Source: Candidatus Zixiibacteriota bacterium (lineage in GTDB: Bacteria > Zixibacteria > MSB-5A5 > DSPP01). From it: 64,000 bases of DNA. A program made the position numbers and the translations under genes. The notes beneath the pieces are model-generated. The model was given only the letters and a program-made list of their open reading frames with translations. It made no database searches and was not told the origin of the DNA. This document shows positions 56,401-64,000 of the stretch, one piece after another; position 1 is the stretch's first letter; each line of letters opens with the position of its first letter. The stretch covers positions 62,001 to 126,000 of the forward strand of contig JAKEHY010000015.1 in NCBI GenBank assembly GCA_022614805.1, read 5' to 3'.

Positions 56401-58329
56401 TTAATTCCACAGGTGCCAGTTGAATCCGAAAAAGTAGGAACGGCCCGGTTGCGGGAGGGAACCCCGCAGGAAGTATTGCCTGTCGAAAAGGTTTTCCACG
56501 GCATAAAAGAAATCGAAATTTTTGACAGCTCCGATGGCTTTGATATTTACCAAAACGGCGTTCTGCTCAAGAGTGGAAGGATTGAAGTCATCGTCAAAAG
56601 CCGAGAAATAATGCACGATTGGAACCAAACGAAATGAAAGGGCTTTAATCGGCTTCACTTCCGGCGTTGTCCAGCGGAGATAGGCCCGGTGTTGGGCGGA
56701 AAGCGGCAGGCCGACTTTGTCCACTCGGTTTCGTATGGATTTCAAGGCATACCCCCCTTTCCACTCTCCGAGAAATTTCAGATCGAACCCGCTTTCCACT
56801 CCCCCGCCCTCCACGTCCCGAAAAGTCGGCTGCCACGGCCCGGTGATGCTTTCCCAAACAAGGTAATTGTCGCTCCGTTCGGCAACCAAGGAGAATCCTC
56901 CTGCGAAACGCCGTGTTTCGATTTTATAAGTGAAGTTAATTCGATTACCCCGTTCCGGCGGGCCGGAATTGGATAGCTCCGTATAGGAAGTTAAAGTTTT
57001 CGGTTCAAAGAATCGATCAAAAACCGATGGATAAATCACCTGGCTGGAAACGGTGACGAAAACGGTTTGGTGAGCTCCCAGCGAACGAGCCAGGCCGACC
57101 CACCCCTCGGGCTTTGGTGATTCCAAGTGTGTTTCGGAGAACTGTCCAATAACCGAAAAGATGGTTTTATCGTCCAATTTGGCAGCCCAAACCGTTCCCA
57201 GTCTGACTTGCCAATCATCCGCTCGGCCGGGGTGCTGATTTAGAATGGTGGCACCGGCGTTTCCGTAAAGCTTTAAAAATGAGCGGCTCAATTCCCGGCT
57301 TAAAGCCAACCCAAAATACGGCCGCCTCTCTTCAACCCGGCGTCGATACTCCGAACTCGAAGGCGTTATTTTCTGGTCCGTCCGCTGGTAGCGCAGGTCG
57401 GCTTCGATTTTTGTGTTTGCCGTCAGCTGACCGTCCATACTGAAGAAGAATGCGTCACGGCGGAAGTTTTTATCCAAATTGAGGTTGAGCGCCGTGTCAA
57501 ACGAAACGATTTTCCCCAATTCCCTGTCCAGTTCGTACCCTCCCTTCCAGCGGTTCTTCGAACCGGCCGGATTTTCCATGGAAAGATGATAGCTTTGCAC
57601 TTCCGTGCGGTTGGGGCTGTCGGTGGTGTCATTGGTTCTAAAACTGCCAATACCTCTGGCAAAAGCTTTTTTCCCGAGCGGGCGCTGCAGGTCGAACACG
57701 GCCGTGGTTTGACGGGAGGATGAAAACGGACTGCCGTTTTCGATTCCTTTCTTCAGTCGGGCGGAAACCAATGATTGCTTGTCACCGGATGTAGATCTGT
57801 GCAAGTGAATGGAAGCCGGCGCCTGCGTGCCGGAAAGAAAGGACAACAGCGGGTGGTCGAAAAAGGAAACGGAATCGACCTGCTCAAACTGCAGGGAAGT
57901 CAGATCCGCCTCGGAAGATTGGGGATAGTTCAGATAAACCGGGGCGTGGGGCTGGCCGTCATATAAAAGCTCCTCCCCCCTCCCTATTCTTCCCCAGTTG
58001 GAAAAACCCCGCTTTTGCCCGAACGGCCCGAGCGAAAAAACGTCAATGGAGGGCTTGAGAAAAAGCAAGGCCGCCAAATCTTCGGGGTTGTACAAATCGG
58101 TTTCCTCCCGGCCAAGCTTGATGGGACTGGAAAAGGAGGAAAGAAGCTCCTCGACTGAAAGGACGGGAATAGTTAGCGAGTAGGTGATAATGGCAAGCGG
58201 GGCTGGTTTTTTCAGGCTGTCGGAAACCTGCAGCGAATCACCTTCGAGGCTGTCGACCGGAGCGGATTGGGCAAAACAAAAAGCCGCTCCAAAGTACAGG
58301 CACCCCGCAAAAACGAGAGCGGCTTTCAA
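56401..58329 (-). CDS. TonB-dependent-receptor-like outer-membrane protein
   Basis: 642 residues with a signal peptide (ends C-F-A-Q-S-A), a plug-like region (D-L-A-A-L-L-F-L-K-P-S, then G-R-G-E-E-L-L-Y-D-G) and a long barrel that ends F-G-F-N-W-H-L-W-N. The ending N-L-F-D-R-Q-Y motif is common in TonB-dependent receptors. A clear TonB box cannot be pointed out, and the protein is shorter than most. It lies five bases after the metalloprotease gene. Confidence 0.7.
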   Translation of the reverse strand: MKAALVFAGCLYFGAAFCFAQSAPVDSLEGDSLQVSDSLKKPAPLAIITYSLTIPVLSVEELLSSFSSPIKLGREETDLYNPEDLAALLFLKPSIDVFSLGPFGQKRGFSNWGRIGRGEELLYDGQPHAPVYLNYPQSSEADLTSLQFEQVDSVSFFDHPLLSFLSGTQAPASIHLHRSTSGDKQSLVSARLKKGIENGSPFSSSRQTTAVFDLQRPLGKKAFARGIGSFRTNDTTDSPNRTEVQSYHLSMENPAGSKNRWKGGYELDRELGKIVSFDTALNLNLDKNFRRDAFFFSMDGQLTANTKIEADLRYQRTDQKITPSSSEYRRRVEERRPYFGLALSRELSRSFLKLYGNAGATILNQHPGRADDWQVRLGTVWAAKLDDKTIFSVIGQFSETHLESPKPEGWVGLARSLGAHQTVFVTVSSQVIYPSVFDRFFEPKTLTSYTELSNSGPPERGNRINFTYKIETRRFAGGFSLVAERSDNYLVWESITGPWQPTFRDVEGGGVESGFDLKFLGEWKGGYALKSIRNRVDKVGLPLSAQHRAYLRWTTPEVKPIKALSFRLVPIVHYFSAFDDDFNPSTLEQNAVLVNIKAIGAVKNFDFFYAVENLFDRQYFLRGSLPQPGRSYFFGFNWHLWN

Positions 58330-58334
58330 AACGG

Positions 58335-60440
58335 TTACTGGCGTATGAGAGCAATTTTGGCCAGCTTTTCCAACTTTCGGGATGCGCCCTTTTCTTCCAT
58401 AATTATTTTGCAGAAATAAACCCCGGAGGCCACCGGCCGGCCGCTGTTATTTTTCCCCTCCCAAAAGAGGGCTTCCTTGGAACTGAAGCTGCCGGGAAGC
58501 TCCAATGTCTCCCGGTACACAACTTCTCCGGCCGAAGAATAGACGACAAGATTGATTTTCCATATACCGGAAAGAGAGTCCAGCGCAATCGGGAACCTGA
58601 CTTTTTCGTCGATTCCGGGCCGAAAGGGATTGGGGCGTCCTTCGACCACCTCGGTAAAACCCGGCGGGATGGAGCTGTCCACGTTGGCGGAATAGGCGAA
58701 AGCGGAGTACTGCCGCCCTGCGCCGGCAGGCAAAAACTCCTTGTTCACCACCGTTGCAATCACTTCCGAGTAGCCGCGGATTCCCGACAAAAAAAGGTCG
58801 GGGGTGCGGCCGGAGGAGTCCGTGGAAGTCTCCGTCAAGAAGCTGTAACTTCGGGGCGGCCCTGTGCTGTCCCGGGCGAGGGAAACTGTGAATGGAGCGG
58901 GGTTTGCAGTGTCGGATTTCAGGGCAAAGTCCATATAGGAACCGCCCCGGCCCGGATTTTGGAGAACAAGATAGGATGCCCCCAAGTCCTCGAAGTAGTC
59001 TATTCCGCAGGTAGCGCTTGGAGACACCTGGTACGGTATGAAGCGGCAGGTGGGGGGGCATTTGGTGCTGCAGGGAAGTCCTATGGCATTGGTGGAACAG
59101 GGGGCGCAAAAGAATTTTACGTAATCCGGAGGGCAGTTGCCGCAGGGAACGGTGAATCTCGGAAAGCGGGTTGGATAATTTACCGTGGAGTCGACGGCCC
59201 GATAGGAATTGAAGGTGGGCCAGAAGGAGTCCTCCGGGGCGTAAAAACTGACGTTTAGAGGGCTGTTGCGCCCGACAAAGTAATTCCAGTGATAAAACTC
59301 CTGCAGGGAAGCCAAAAAACGCTCTGGATAGGAGGCGCCGGACATAAATCCGGCAAAACCGAGCGCACTATCGATCGCCTGAAACAGGTTGAACCCCGAA
59401 ACCGTCGCCATACTCTCCCACACCCGGCGGACGACCGAATAGCCGTAGGTTGGGTTGGGGAAGCGTTTGGAAAGATAATGGCCGTAAATCGCCAGTGCGT
59501 AGGGCCGGAGTATCTGATAGATATCACTACCGCTGGGTTGCTGGAAAGTTCGGAAAGAGTATCCGGGTGCATCGAACCAAAAGGGGAGGTACTGAATGTA
59601 ATCGTTGATTTCGTTGTAAACCTGGTCTTCCATCCAGACCGCCGTGGCCTCCTGCCAGTATAATTTTGGTTGCCCTCCCACTGTTTCGAAATTAAAAGCG
59701 GTGTATGCGAACTGGATGGCGTGGAAAAACTCGTGAGCAGCCGTTACCCGCATCGCGCCGCTGGGACCGATACCGTACAAAGGGTTATTATAAGGGGAGA
59801 AGTCATAATCGTTGTCTAAAATAATGTAAGCCGTGGCGCGGTTGCAAAGCGGCCCAAAGATGTCAGGGTCGCAAGGTGACGTGGATGTCCGCTCTGGAAC
59901 GGTGGCCCCTATAAAGGTGGGTGAAAGTCCCTTTAAATAAACGTCGAACCGGCCGTCTTCACCTTCCGGATAGAAGTCGTCTGCAACCGGAGCGCGGTAA
60001 CCCAGTTGCAGAATTTCTTTTTCCCAAATGGAGTCCAAGACCATTGCCAGCGTATCCACCCATACCGGAATAAGTTGTCCGCCTCGATTGACCTTCACCA
60101 GCGGGTCTCGAACGGCATGGATTCCAGTATCCACATAGTGTATACGGAAGTGACCGGAAGGGGTATCGTATCTTTCAAAGCCGGGTTCCCGGTCGAACGG
60201 CCCTTGCTGGAGAATGGCCTGGACGCGCGGCGAAAGCTCGGAAAACTGCGTCATCATCTCTGTCAGGATGGACGTTCCACATGTTCGTACCGGCGGCAGA
60301 CTGTCGTTCAAACCGGTGGAGGTTTCAGCAAAAATGGAAAATACTCTGTCGATCAAGGCCTGCTCTTCTTCGGCGGTGATGGCAAAAGCGGATGAGGCCA
60401 ATAAAAAAAAGAGCGGGACGCTCAAAAGAAATCGCTTCAT
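58335..60440 (-). CDS. Secreted metalloprotease-like protein with FlgD/T9SS-like end
   Basis: 701 residues. A signal peptide is followed by a zinc site H-E-F-F-H-A-I-Q near residue 230 in a domain resembling the MXAN_6640 family of putative metalloproteases. Three cysteine-rich stretches near residue 450 may bind metal or form disulfides. The last 95 residues (N-P-F-R-P, then W-E-G-K-N-N-S-G-R-P-V-A-S-G-V-Y-F) form an Ig-like FlgD or T9SS sorting domain. Strong ribosome site GAGGAG. It probably acts at the cell surface. Confidence 0.78.
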   Translation of the reverse strand: MKRFLLSVPLFFLLASSAFAITAEEEQALIDRVFSIFAETSTGLNDSLPPVRTCGTSILTEMMTQFSELSPRVQAILQQGPFDREPGFERYDTPSGHFRIHYVDTGIHAVRDPLVKVNRGGQLIPVWVDTLAMVLDSIWEKEILQLGYRAPVADDFYPEGEDGRFDVYLKGLSPTFIGATVPERTSTSPCDPDIFGPLCNRATAYIILDNDYDFSPYNNPLYGIGPSGAMRVTAAHEFFHAIQFAYTAFNFETVGGQPKLYWQEATAVWMEDQVYNEINDYIQYLPFWFDAPGYSFRTFQQPSGSDIYQILRPYALAIYGHYLSKRFPNPTYGYSVVRRVWESMATVSGFNLFQAIDSALGFAGFMSGASYPERFLASLQEFYHWNYFVGRNSPLNVSFYAPEDSFWPTFNSYRAVDSTVNYPTRFPRFTVPCGNCPPDYVKFFCAPCSTNAIGLPCSTKCPPTCRFIPYQVSPSATCGIDYFEDLGASYLVLQNPGRGGSYMDFALKSDTANPAPFTVSLARDSTGPPRSYSFLTETSTDSSGRTPDLFLSGIRGYSEVIATVVNKEFLPAGAGRQYSAFAYSANVDSSIPPGFTEVVEGRPNPFRPGIDEKVRFPIALDSLSGIWKINLVVYSSAGEVVYRETLELPGSFSSKEALFWEGKNNSGRPVASGVYFCKIIMEEKGASRKLEKLAKIALIRQ

Positions 60441-60539
60441 ATACTCCTCAAATTAAGGTCGTTTCAATTCTATGGTTGTGAGGGAGTTTCGCTCCCGAAC
60501 TGGTTCTCCGTTGGACTTTCTCCGCCCACTTTTTTACTC

Positions 60540-62069
60540 TCAACCTTCCAAAGATAATAGCTTCTCGGCGATTTGCCTCATTTTTTCTTTCTCGGCCATC
60601 GCTTCCTGCAGTCTGTTTTTGGCCCTCCAAAGCGTGTCGGAAACATAGTTTTGGTCGGAAATCCCTTTCAGGTTGATTAAAACGTTGAAATAAGCCCCCT
60701 CCGCGGCGGCAAAGGCCAAAGAACCGGCGGTGGCCGCATCGGAGGTGGCGTTCACGTTCCCCTTCTCGGCGACAACCGCGGCCAAGCGCAAAAGTTTGGG
60801 CACCCGTTCCAGAACGGCCAAGGGCACCACATTGACCGCTTTGGAACCCTCCTCCATCTTTTGCCGGCGGGCCGCTTTTTCTTCTTCGGTCTCTTTCGGC
60901 ATACCTAATGCCTGCATCACCACGTTGAAAGATTTGGTGTCCTCCTCCACGGCGTTCTCGAAGTAGCGGCGCAGGCCTTCGGCCGTTTCCAAAGTCTGGC
61001 TTATCTCCCTTTCAACGGCCTGATATTTCTTCTTGCCGATGGTCAGGCGGCAGACCATCGCAATCAGGGCCGCCGCCAAAGCGGCGGTATGGGCGGCGGA
61101 AGCTCCCCCGCCGGGAGCAGGGGACGAGGAGGCAACTTCATCCAAAAAGGATTGTGAACCGACCCCAATGCCGGCCTTGCGCAGCTTTTCTTCCAAAATC
61201 TGGTCGGCCGAAAAATTTTCAAGCTTCAAAAAGTGAATGGCAGCGGCATCCAAAGCGGGCTGGGGAATCAAGCCGACCACCTCGCTCGAGATGGCTTTGA
61301 CCCCTAACTTTCCCGCCTCTTTTTTGACGGCCTCGAAAGCTACGTGCGGCGACGTTTTCAAATAATTGGTCAGGTTCATCGACACTTGAACCTGCTTTTT
61401 CGCTTTAATCTCGAACCCCAATGCTTTGATGGACGGCAGCCCTCCTCCGGCTTCGCGGACGACTTTGGCAATCTGTTTGGCTGCTCCAACATCTTCGGTA
61501 TTCAGATAAACGTTGTAGGCAATCAAAGGCATCCGGGCGCCGATGACCACCGCTCCGGCTTTGGGATGGAGTTTTTCCGGGCCGAAGTCCGGCTTTCTAT
61601 CCGGGTTTTTACCGATTTCCGCTTTCAGCCCTTCATATTCCCCCTTGCGGACGCTGGCCAAGTTAACCCGCTCCGGCCGCGTGGCGGCGGCTTCGTACAG
61701 ATAAACCGGGATTTGCAACTCCTCCCCCACTTTTTGACCCAGACGGCGGGCCAGTTGAACGCACTCATCAAGGGTTATGCCGGAGATGGGAACGAAAGGG
61801 ACGACGTCGGTTGCGCCGAGGCGGGGATGCTCACCTTTATGTTTCTCCATATCAATCAGAAGGGCGGCCCGGGCAATCCCGGCAAAGGCAGCAGAAAGAC
61901 ATTCCTCCGGGCCGCCGGCAAAGGTGATGACGGAACGGTTGTGGTCGGCATCCGATTCCCAATCCAACATTTTGACCTTTCCCCCTTTCTGGATGGCGGC
62001 CAAGAGTTCCTGTATGACTTCTTTGTTTCTCCCTTCGGAAAAATTGGGAACGCATTCCACGATTTTCAT
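60540..62069 (-). CDS. ftcD: Glutamate formimidoyltransferase/formimido-THF cyclodeaminase
   Basis: 509 residues joining two enzymes. Residues 1-290 are the formiminotransferase (V-P-N-F-S-E-G-R, then H-P-R-L-G-A-T-D-V-V-P). Residues 310-509 are the cyclodeaminase (S-S-S-P-A-P-G-G-G-A-S-A-A). It moves the formimino group of formiminoglutamate from histidine breakdown to tetrahydrofolate, then releases ammonia. No hut genes are nearby. ATG overlaps the stop of the upstream gene (ATGA). Confidence 0.95.
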   Translation of the reverse strand: MKIVECVPNFSEGRNKEVIQELLAAIQKGGKVKMLDWESDADHNRSVITFAGGPEECLSAAFAGIARAALLIDMEKHKGEHPRLGATDVVPFVPISGITLDECVQLARRLGQKVGEELQIPVYLYEAAATRPERVNLASVRKGEYEGLKAEIGKNPDRKPDFGPEKLHPKAGAVVIGARMPLIAYNVYLNTEDVGAAKQIAKVVREAGGGLPSIKALGFEIKAKKQVQVSMNLTNYLKTSPHVAFEAVKKEAGKLGVKAISSEVVGLIPQPALDAAAIHFLKLENFSADQILEEKLRKAGIGVGSQSFLDEVASSSPAPGGGASAAHTAALAAALIAMVCRLTIGKKKYQAVEREISQTLETAEGLRRYFENAVEEDTKSFNVVMQALGMPKETEEEKAARRQKMEEGSKAVNVVPLAVLERVPKLLRLAAVVAEKGNVNATSDAATAGSLAFAAAEGAYFNVLINLKGISDQNYVSDTLWRAKNRLQEAMAEKEKMRQIAEKLLSLEG

Positions 62070-62899
62070 TTTCTTTTATACCGGTCGTAGGACTTCAAGC
62101 TGGCGGCCAAAAGGGGCAGCATAATTTCGTGGTGGCCGGTGAAGGCGAAAGCCCGTCCCGATTTCAAAGTCGGGCGGGAAAGCAGATTCACTCTGGGGCG
62201 GTAATGCTGAATCATATCAAAATTGGCGGCCGTAAAGTTTTTGACCGGGCCGGAAACGTTGCGGGCGGCCGAAAGCGCTTTCAGGAAAACCTCCGGCAGG
62301 ATTACCGCGGAGCCGAAGTTGGCCACAAGGCCGCCTTCGTTTAATCCGGCGACGGCGGCAGCTAACACTTTGAAATCCCTCCAGGTCGCTTCGCCGGTCT
62401 CCCCCGCCGGGAAATTGGGATGCTGGTGAACGGTGTCGGTGCCAAAGGCGACAAAAACGGCGGCCGGCAGACCGAGGCGATGGAAGTTGTAAAGCAGGGA
62501 ATACTTTTTATAGGGTGCTTTGGCCCTGTCGATGTAGGCGCCGAACGCTTCTCCGAGGCCGATGTTCCGCCGGGCGGCCAGATAGACCGCAGCGGCGTAC
62601 AACTCGGCGGTTTCACGCACCATGCCAAAGCGGCCGGCTTCGAGCGTTTCATCCACCTCCTCGGAGGTCTGGCCGAAGAAGGCAATCTCCAAATCATGAA
62701 TGGCGCCGGCGCCGTGAAGGGCCAAAGCGGAAATGAATCCCTTTTCGGCCAGGTCAACAAGCAAGGGGGAAAGGCCGCATTTCAAAACGTGCGCGCCGGC
62801 CATCACCAGCCGGGTTTTCTTTTTTCGCCGGGCGGCCAGCCACAGCGAGATGAGCTCCCGCCAGTCTTTTCCTTTCAGGATTTTGGGAAGGGCTTCCAC
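62066..62899 (-). CDS. Conserved hypothetical protein, start unclear
   Basis: 277 residues from GTG 62899. V-M-A-G-A-H-V-L-K-C-G-L-S-P and H-G-A-G-A-I-H-D-L-E-I-A look like conserved binding loops, and D-T-V-H-Q-H-P-N is a possible metal or phosphate site; a deoxyhypusine-synthase-like fold is one guess. Coding continues in frame for about 36 more codons upstream (K-T-Y-S-I-S-R-R-R-H-K) as far as CTG 63007, with no ATG, GTG or TTG. The true start may therefore be a CTG near 63007, ten bases after the sigma-54 activator gene. Confidence 0.65.
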   Translation of the reverse strand: MEALPKILKGKDWRELISLWLAARRKKKTRLVMAGAHVLKCGLSPLLVDLAEKGFISALALHGAGAIHDLEIAFFGQTSEEVDETLEAGRFGMVRETAELYAAAVYLAARRNIGLGEAFGAYIDRAKAPYKKYSLLYNFHRLGLPAAVFVAFGTDTVHQHPNFPAGETGEATWRDFKVLAAAVAGLNEGGLVANFGSAVILPEVFLKALSAARNVSGPVKNFTAANFDMIQHYRPRVNLLSRPTLKSGRAFAFTGHHEIMLPLLAASLKSYDRYKRK

Positions 62900-63017
62900 G
62901 AATTGGACTGTTTCTTTGGATGGGGGCCAAACCGAAGCAAAGGCGCCGACGGCCGCTTTGTGACGGCGGCGGGAGATGGAATAGGTCTTGACTTTCGAGA
63001 GCTCCAGGGCGGGAAAA

Positions 63018-63998
63018 CTACTCGGCAGGGACTTGCTCCGCTTTCTCTTTCAAGCCGTATTCCGCGAGCTTGTTGTGCAGGGTGCGGGCGGTTATCCCCA
63101 GCATTTGGGCCGCTTTGGTTTTGTTCCCCTCCACGGCATCGAGCGTTTTTAGAATCAGGCGCTTTTCCACCTCCTCGATGGTCACGCCCGGGCGCAGCCG
63201 GTCCTCCCCGTCGGCCGCCAGCCCGAGCAAAAGCTCCTTGGGAAAATCGGAGGGCGAAAGGATGTTGGACTGGGCCACCACCACGGCCCGCTCGATGAAG
63301 TTTTCCAGTTCCCGGACGTTGCCGGGCCAGGGATAATCCGTCAAAAGGGAAAGGGCCCGGGGGGCTACTCCGTCTATTTTTTTGCCGTTTTCGGCGGCAT
63401 ATTTCTGGATAAAGTGGGCCGCCAGAAGCGGTATGTCCTCCTTCCGTTCGCGCAGAGGAGGCATCTCCACCTTCACCACGTTCAGTCGGTAATACAGGTC
63501 TTCCCTGAAACTGCCTTTTTTAACCGCCTCCGCCAGGTTGCGGTTGGTGGTGGCAATGACCCGCACGTCCACTTTCAGCGTATAACCGGAACCGACCCGC
63601 TCGAATTCCCGCTCCTGCAACACCCGCAACAACTTGGCCTGCAACCCGATGGGAATTTCGGAAATCTCGTCCAGAAGCAAAGTCCCCCCATCCGCCATCT
63701 CGAAGCGGCCGCGGGTCTGCCGCAAAGCGCCGGTGAAAGCCCCTTTTTCGTGGCCGAAAAGCTCCGATTCAATCAGCCCCTCCGGCAAAGCGGCGCAGTT
63801 GACCCGCACAAAGGGGGACTCCTTCCGGGAGGAATAAAGATGAATGGCGCGGGCGATGAGCTCCTTCCCGGTTCCGGATTCCCCGATTACCAAGACCGTG
63901 GCCCGGCTGGGGGCCACCGATTCCAACAGGTCGAAAACTTTTTTCATCGAGGGCGTGCGGCCAATGATGTTTTCAAATTTTCCGGCCAGCTCCTTTTT
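63018..63998 (-). CDS. Sigma-54-dependent activator (NtrC type), 5' truncated
   Basis: The frame runs off the right edge ([11 protein letters not shown] lies at the edge), so any receiver or sensor domain is unseen. The AAA+ core has Walker A G-E-S-G-T-G-K-E, the GAFTGA loop in full (E-K-G-A-F-T-G-A), and Walker B G-G-T-L-L-L-D-E. The C-terminal Fis-type helix-turn-helix is [13 protein letters not shown]. It drives sigma-54 promoters. Overlap-like closeness to the next gene suggests one transcript. Confidence 0.93.
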   Translation of the reverse strand, partial: KKELAGKFENIIGRTPSMKKVFDLLESVAPSRATVLVIGESGTGKELIARAIHLYSSRKESPFVRVNCAALPEGLIESELFGHEKGAFTGALRQTRGRFEMADGGTLLLDEISEIPIGLQAKLLRVLQEREFERVGSGYTLKVDVRVIATTNRNLAEAVKKGSFREDLYYRLNVVKVEMPPLRERKEDIPLLAAHFIQKYAAENGKKIDGVAPRALSLLTDYPWPGNVRELENFIERAVVVAQSNILSPSDFPKELLLGLAADGEDRLRPGVTIEEVEKRLILKTLDAVEGNKTKAAQMLGITARTLHNKLAEYGLKEKAEQVPAE

Positions 63999-64000
63999 CA

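Noticed and set aside
62420-63298. A 292-codon plus-strand frame opposite the conserved hypothetical
   Set aside because: No domain, no ribosome site, and it overlaps two well-supported minus-strand genes.
1-64000. CRISPR array or phage region
   Set aside because: No run of equally spaced direct repeats and no cas, integrase, capsid or terminase-like genes were seen.

Overview
The window reads as a chromosomal segment of an uncultured-type, double-membrane bacterium, most like a member or relative of the Fibrobacteres-Chlorobi-Bacteroidetes (FCB) assemblage. This is an inference. It rests on a secreted metalloprotease with a FlgD/T9SS-like C-terminal domain, several outer-membrane barrels, a TonB-receptor-like protein, long pilin-like proteins in tandem and many dispersed palindromes. 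Base composition is moderately GC-rich, with two clearly AT-rich single-gene patches (about 44.3-46.1 kb and 50.4-50.8 kb).

Left part (1-4.4 kb): a partial NAD(P)-binding protein, thioredoxin reductase, lipoyl synthase overlapping a CRP/FNR-type regulator, and an Rrf2-type Fe-S regulator, followed by the broken 3' end of a short-chain dehydrogenase. From 4.5 to 20.3 kb lies a respiratory island. It holds a one-heme outer-membrane barrel, a decaheme MtrA/DmsE-type cytochrome with its MtrB/PioB barrel, two tandem small cytochromes c, a Rieske protein plus cytochrome b, a nine-heme cytochrome, a NapC/NrfH-type tetraheme quinol dehydrogenase, a second Rrf2 regulator, a lipoprotein copper nitrite reductase (NirK), a redoxin, a porin and a two-subunit bd-like oxidase carrying a c-heme. 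Together these could move electrons across the outer membrane, through the periplasm, to or from the quinone pool and on to nitrite or oxygen. Two Rrf2 genes with matching upstream dyads, and a CRP-like site, suggest coordinated control.

Middle (20.4-35.2 kb): an HD-GYP response regulator; an M50 protease facing the other way; then a tight forward run of xseA-xseB-ispA-dxs-nadK-mtgA and a lipoprotein; a nitrilase-family enzyme, tRNA-Pro(CGG), a LOG-like protein, acylphosphatase, apt, and a Lon protease whose ATPase site is altered at every key position while the peptidase dyad is intact.

Right part (35.3-64 kb, nearly all minus strand): a minor-pilin cluster (one PilW-like protein and three paralogous PilX-like proteins, each with a similar terminator), leuS, surE, an AT-rich GHKL ATPase with a possible nuclease domain, a GT2 glycosyltransferase, tRNA-Pro(GGG), a MerR regulator, gpsA-plsY-der, an AT-rich orphan and a TolB-like propeller protein on the plus strand, and a DUF559 endonuclease inside 38-bp inverted repeats. 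Last comes a long run: PRC/MgtE-N/CBS protein, PHP phosphoesterase, UMF1-type transporter, TonB-receptor-like protein, secreted metalloprotease, then the formiminotransferase-cyclodeaminase, a conserved hypothetical and a partial sigma-54 activator.

The best candidates for new biology are the DUF559 element with terminal inverted repeats, the Lon with a degenerate ATPase, the shared operator of the two Rrf2 genes, the duplicated dehydrogenase 3' end around the one-heme barrel gene, and the combined outer-membrane conduit, nitrite reductase and bd/c oxidase island.
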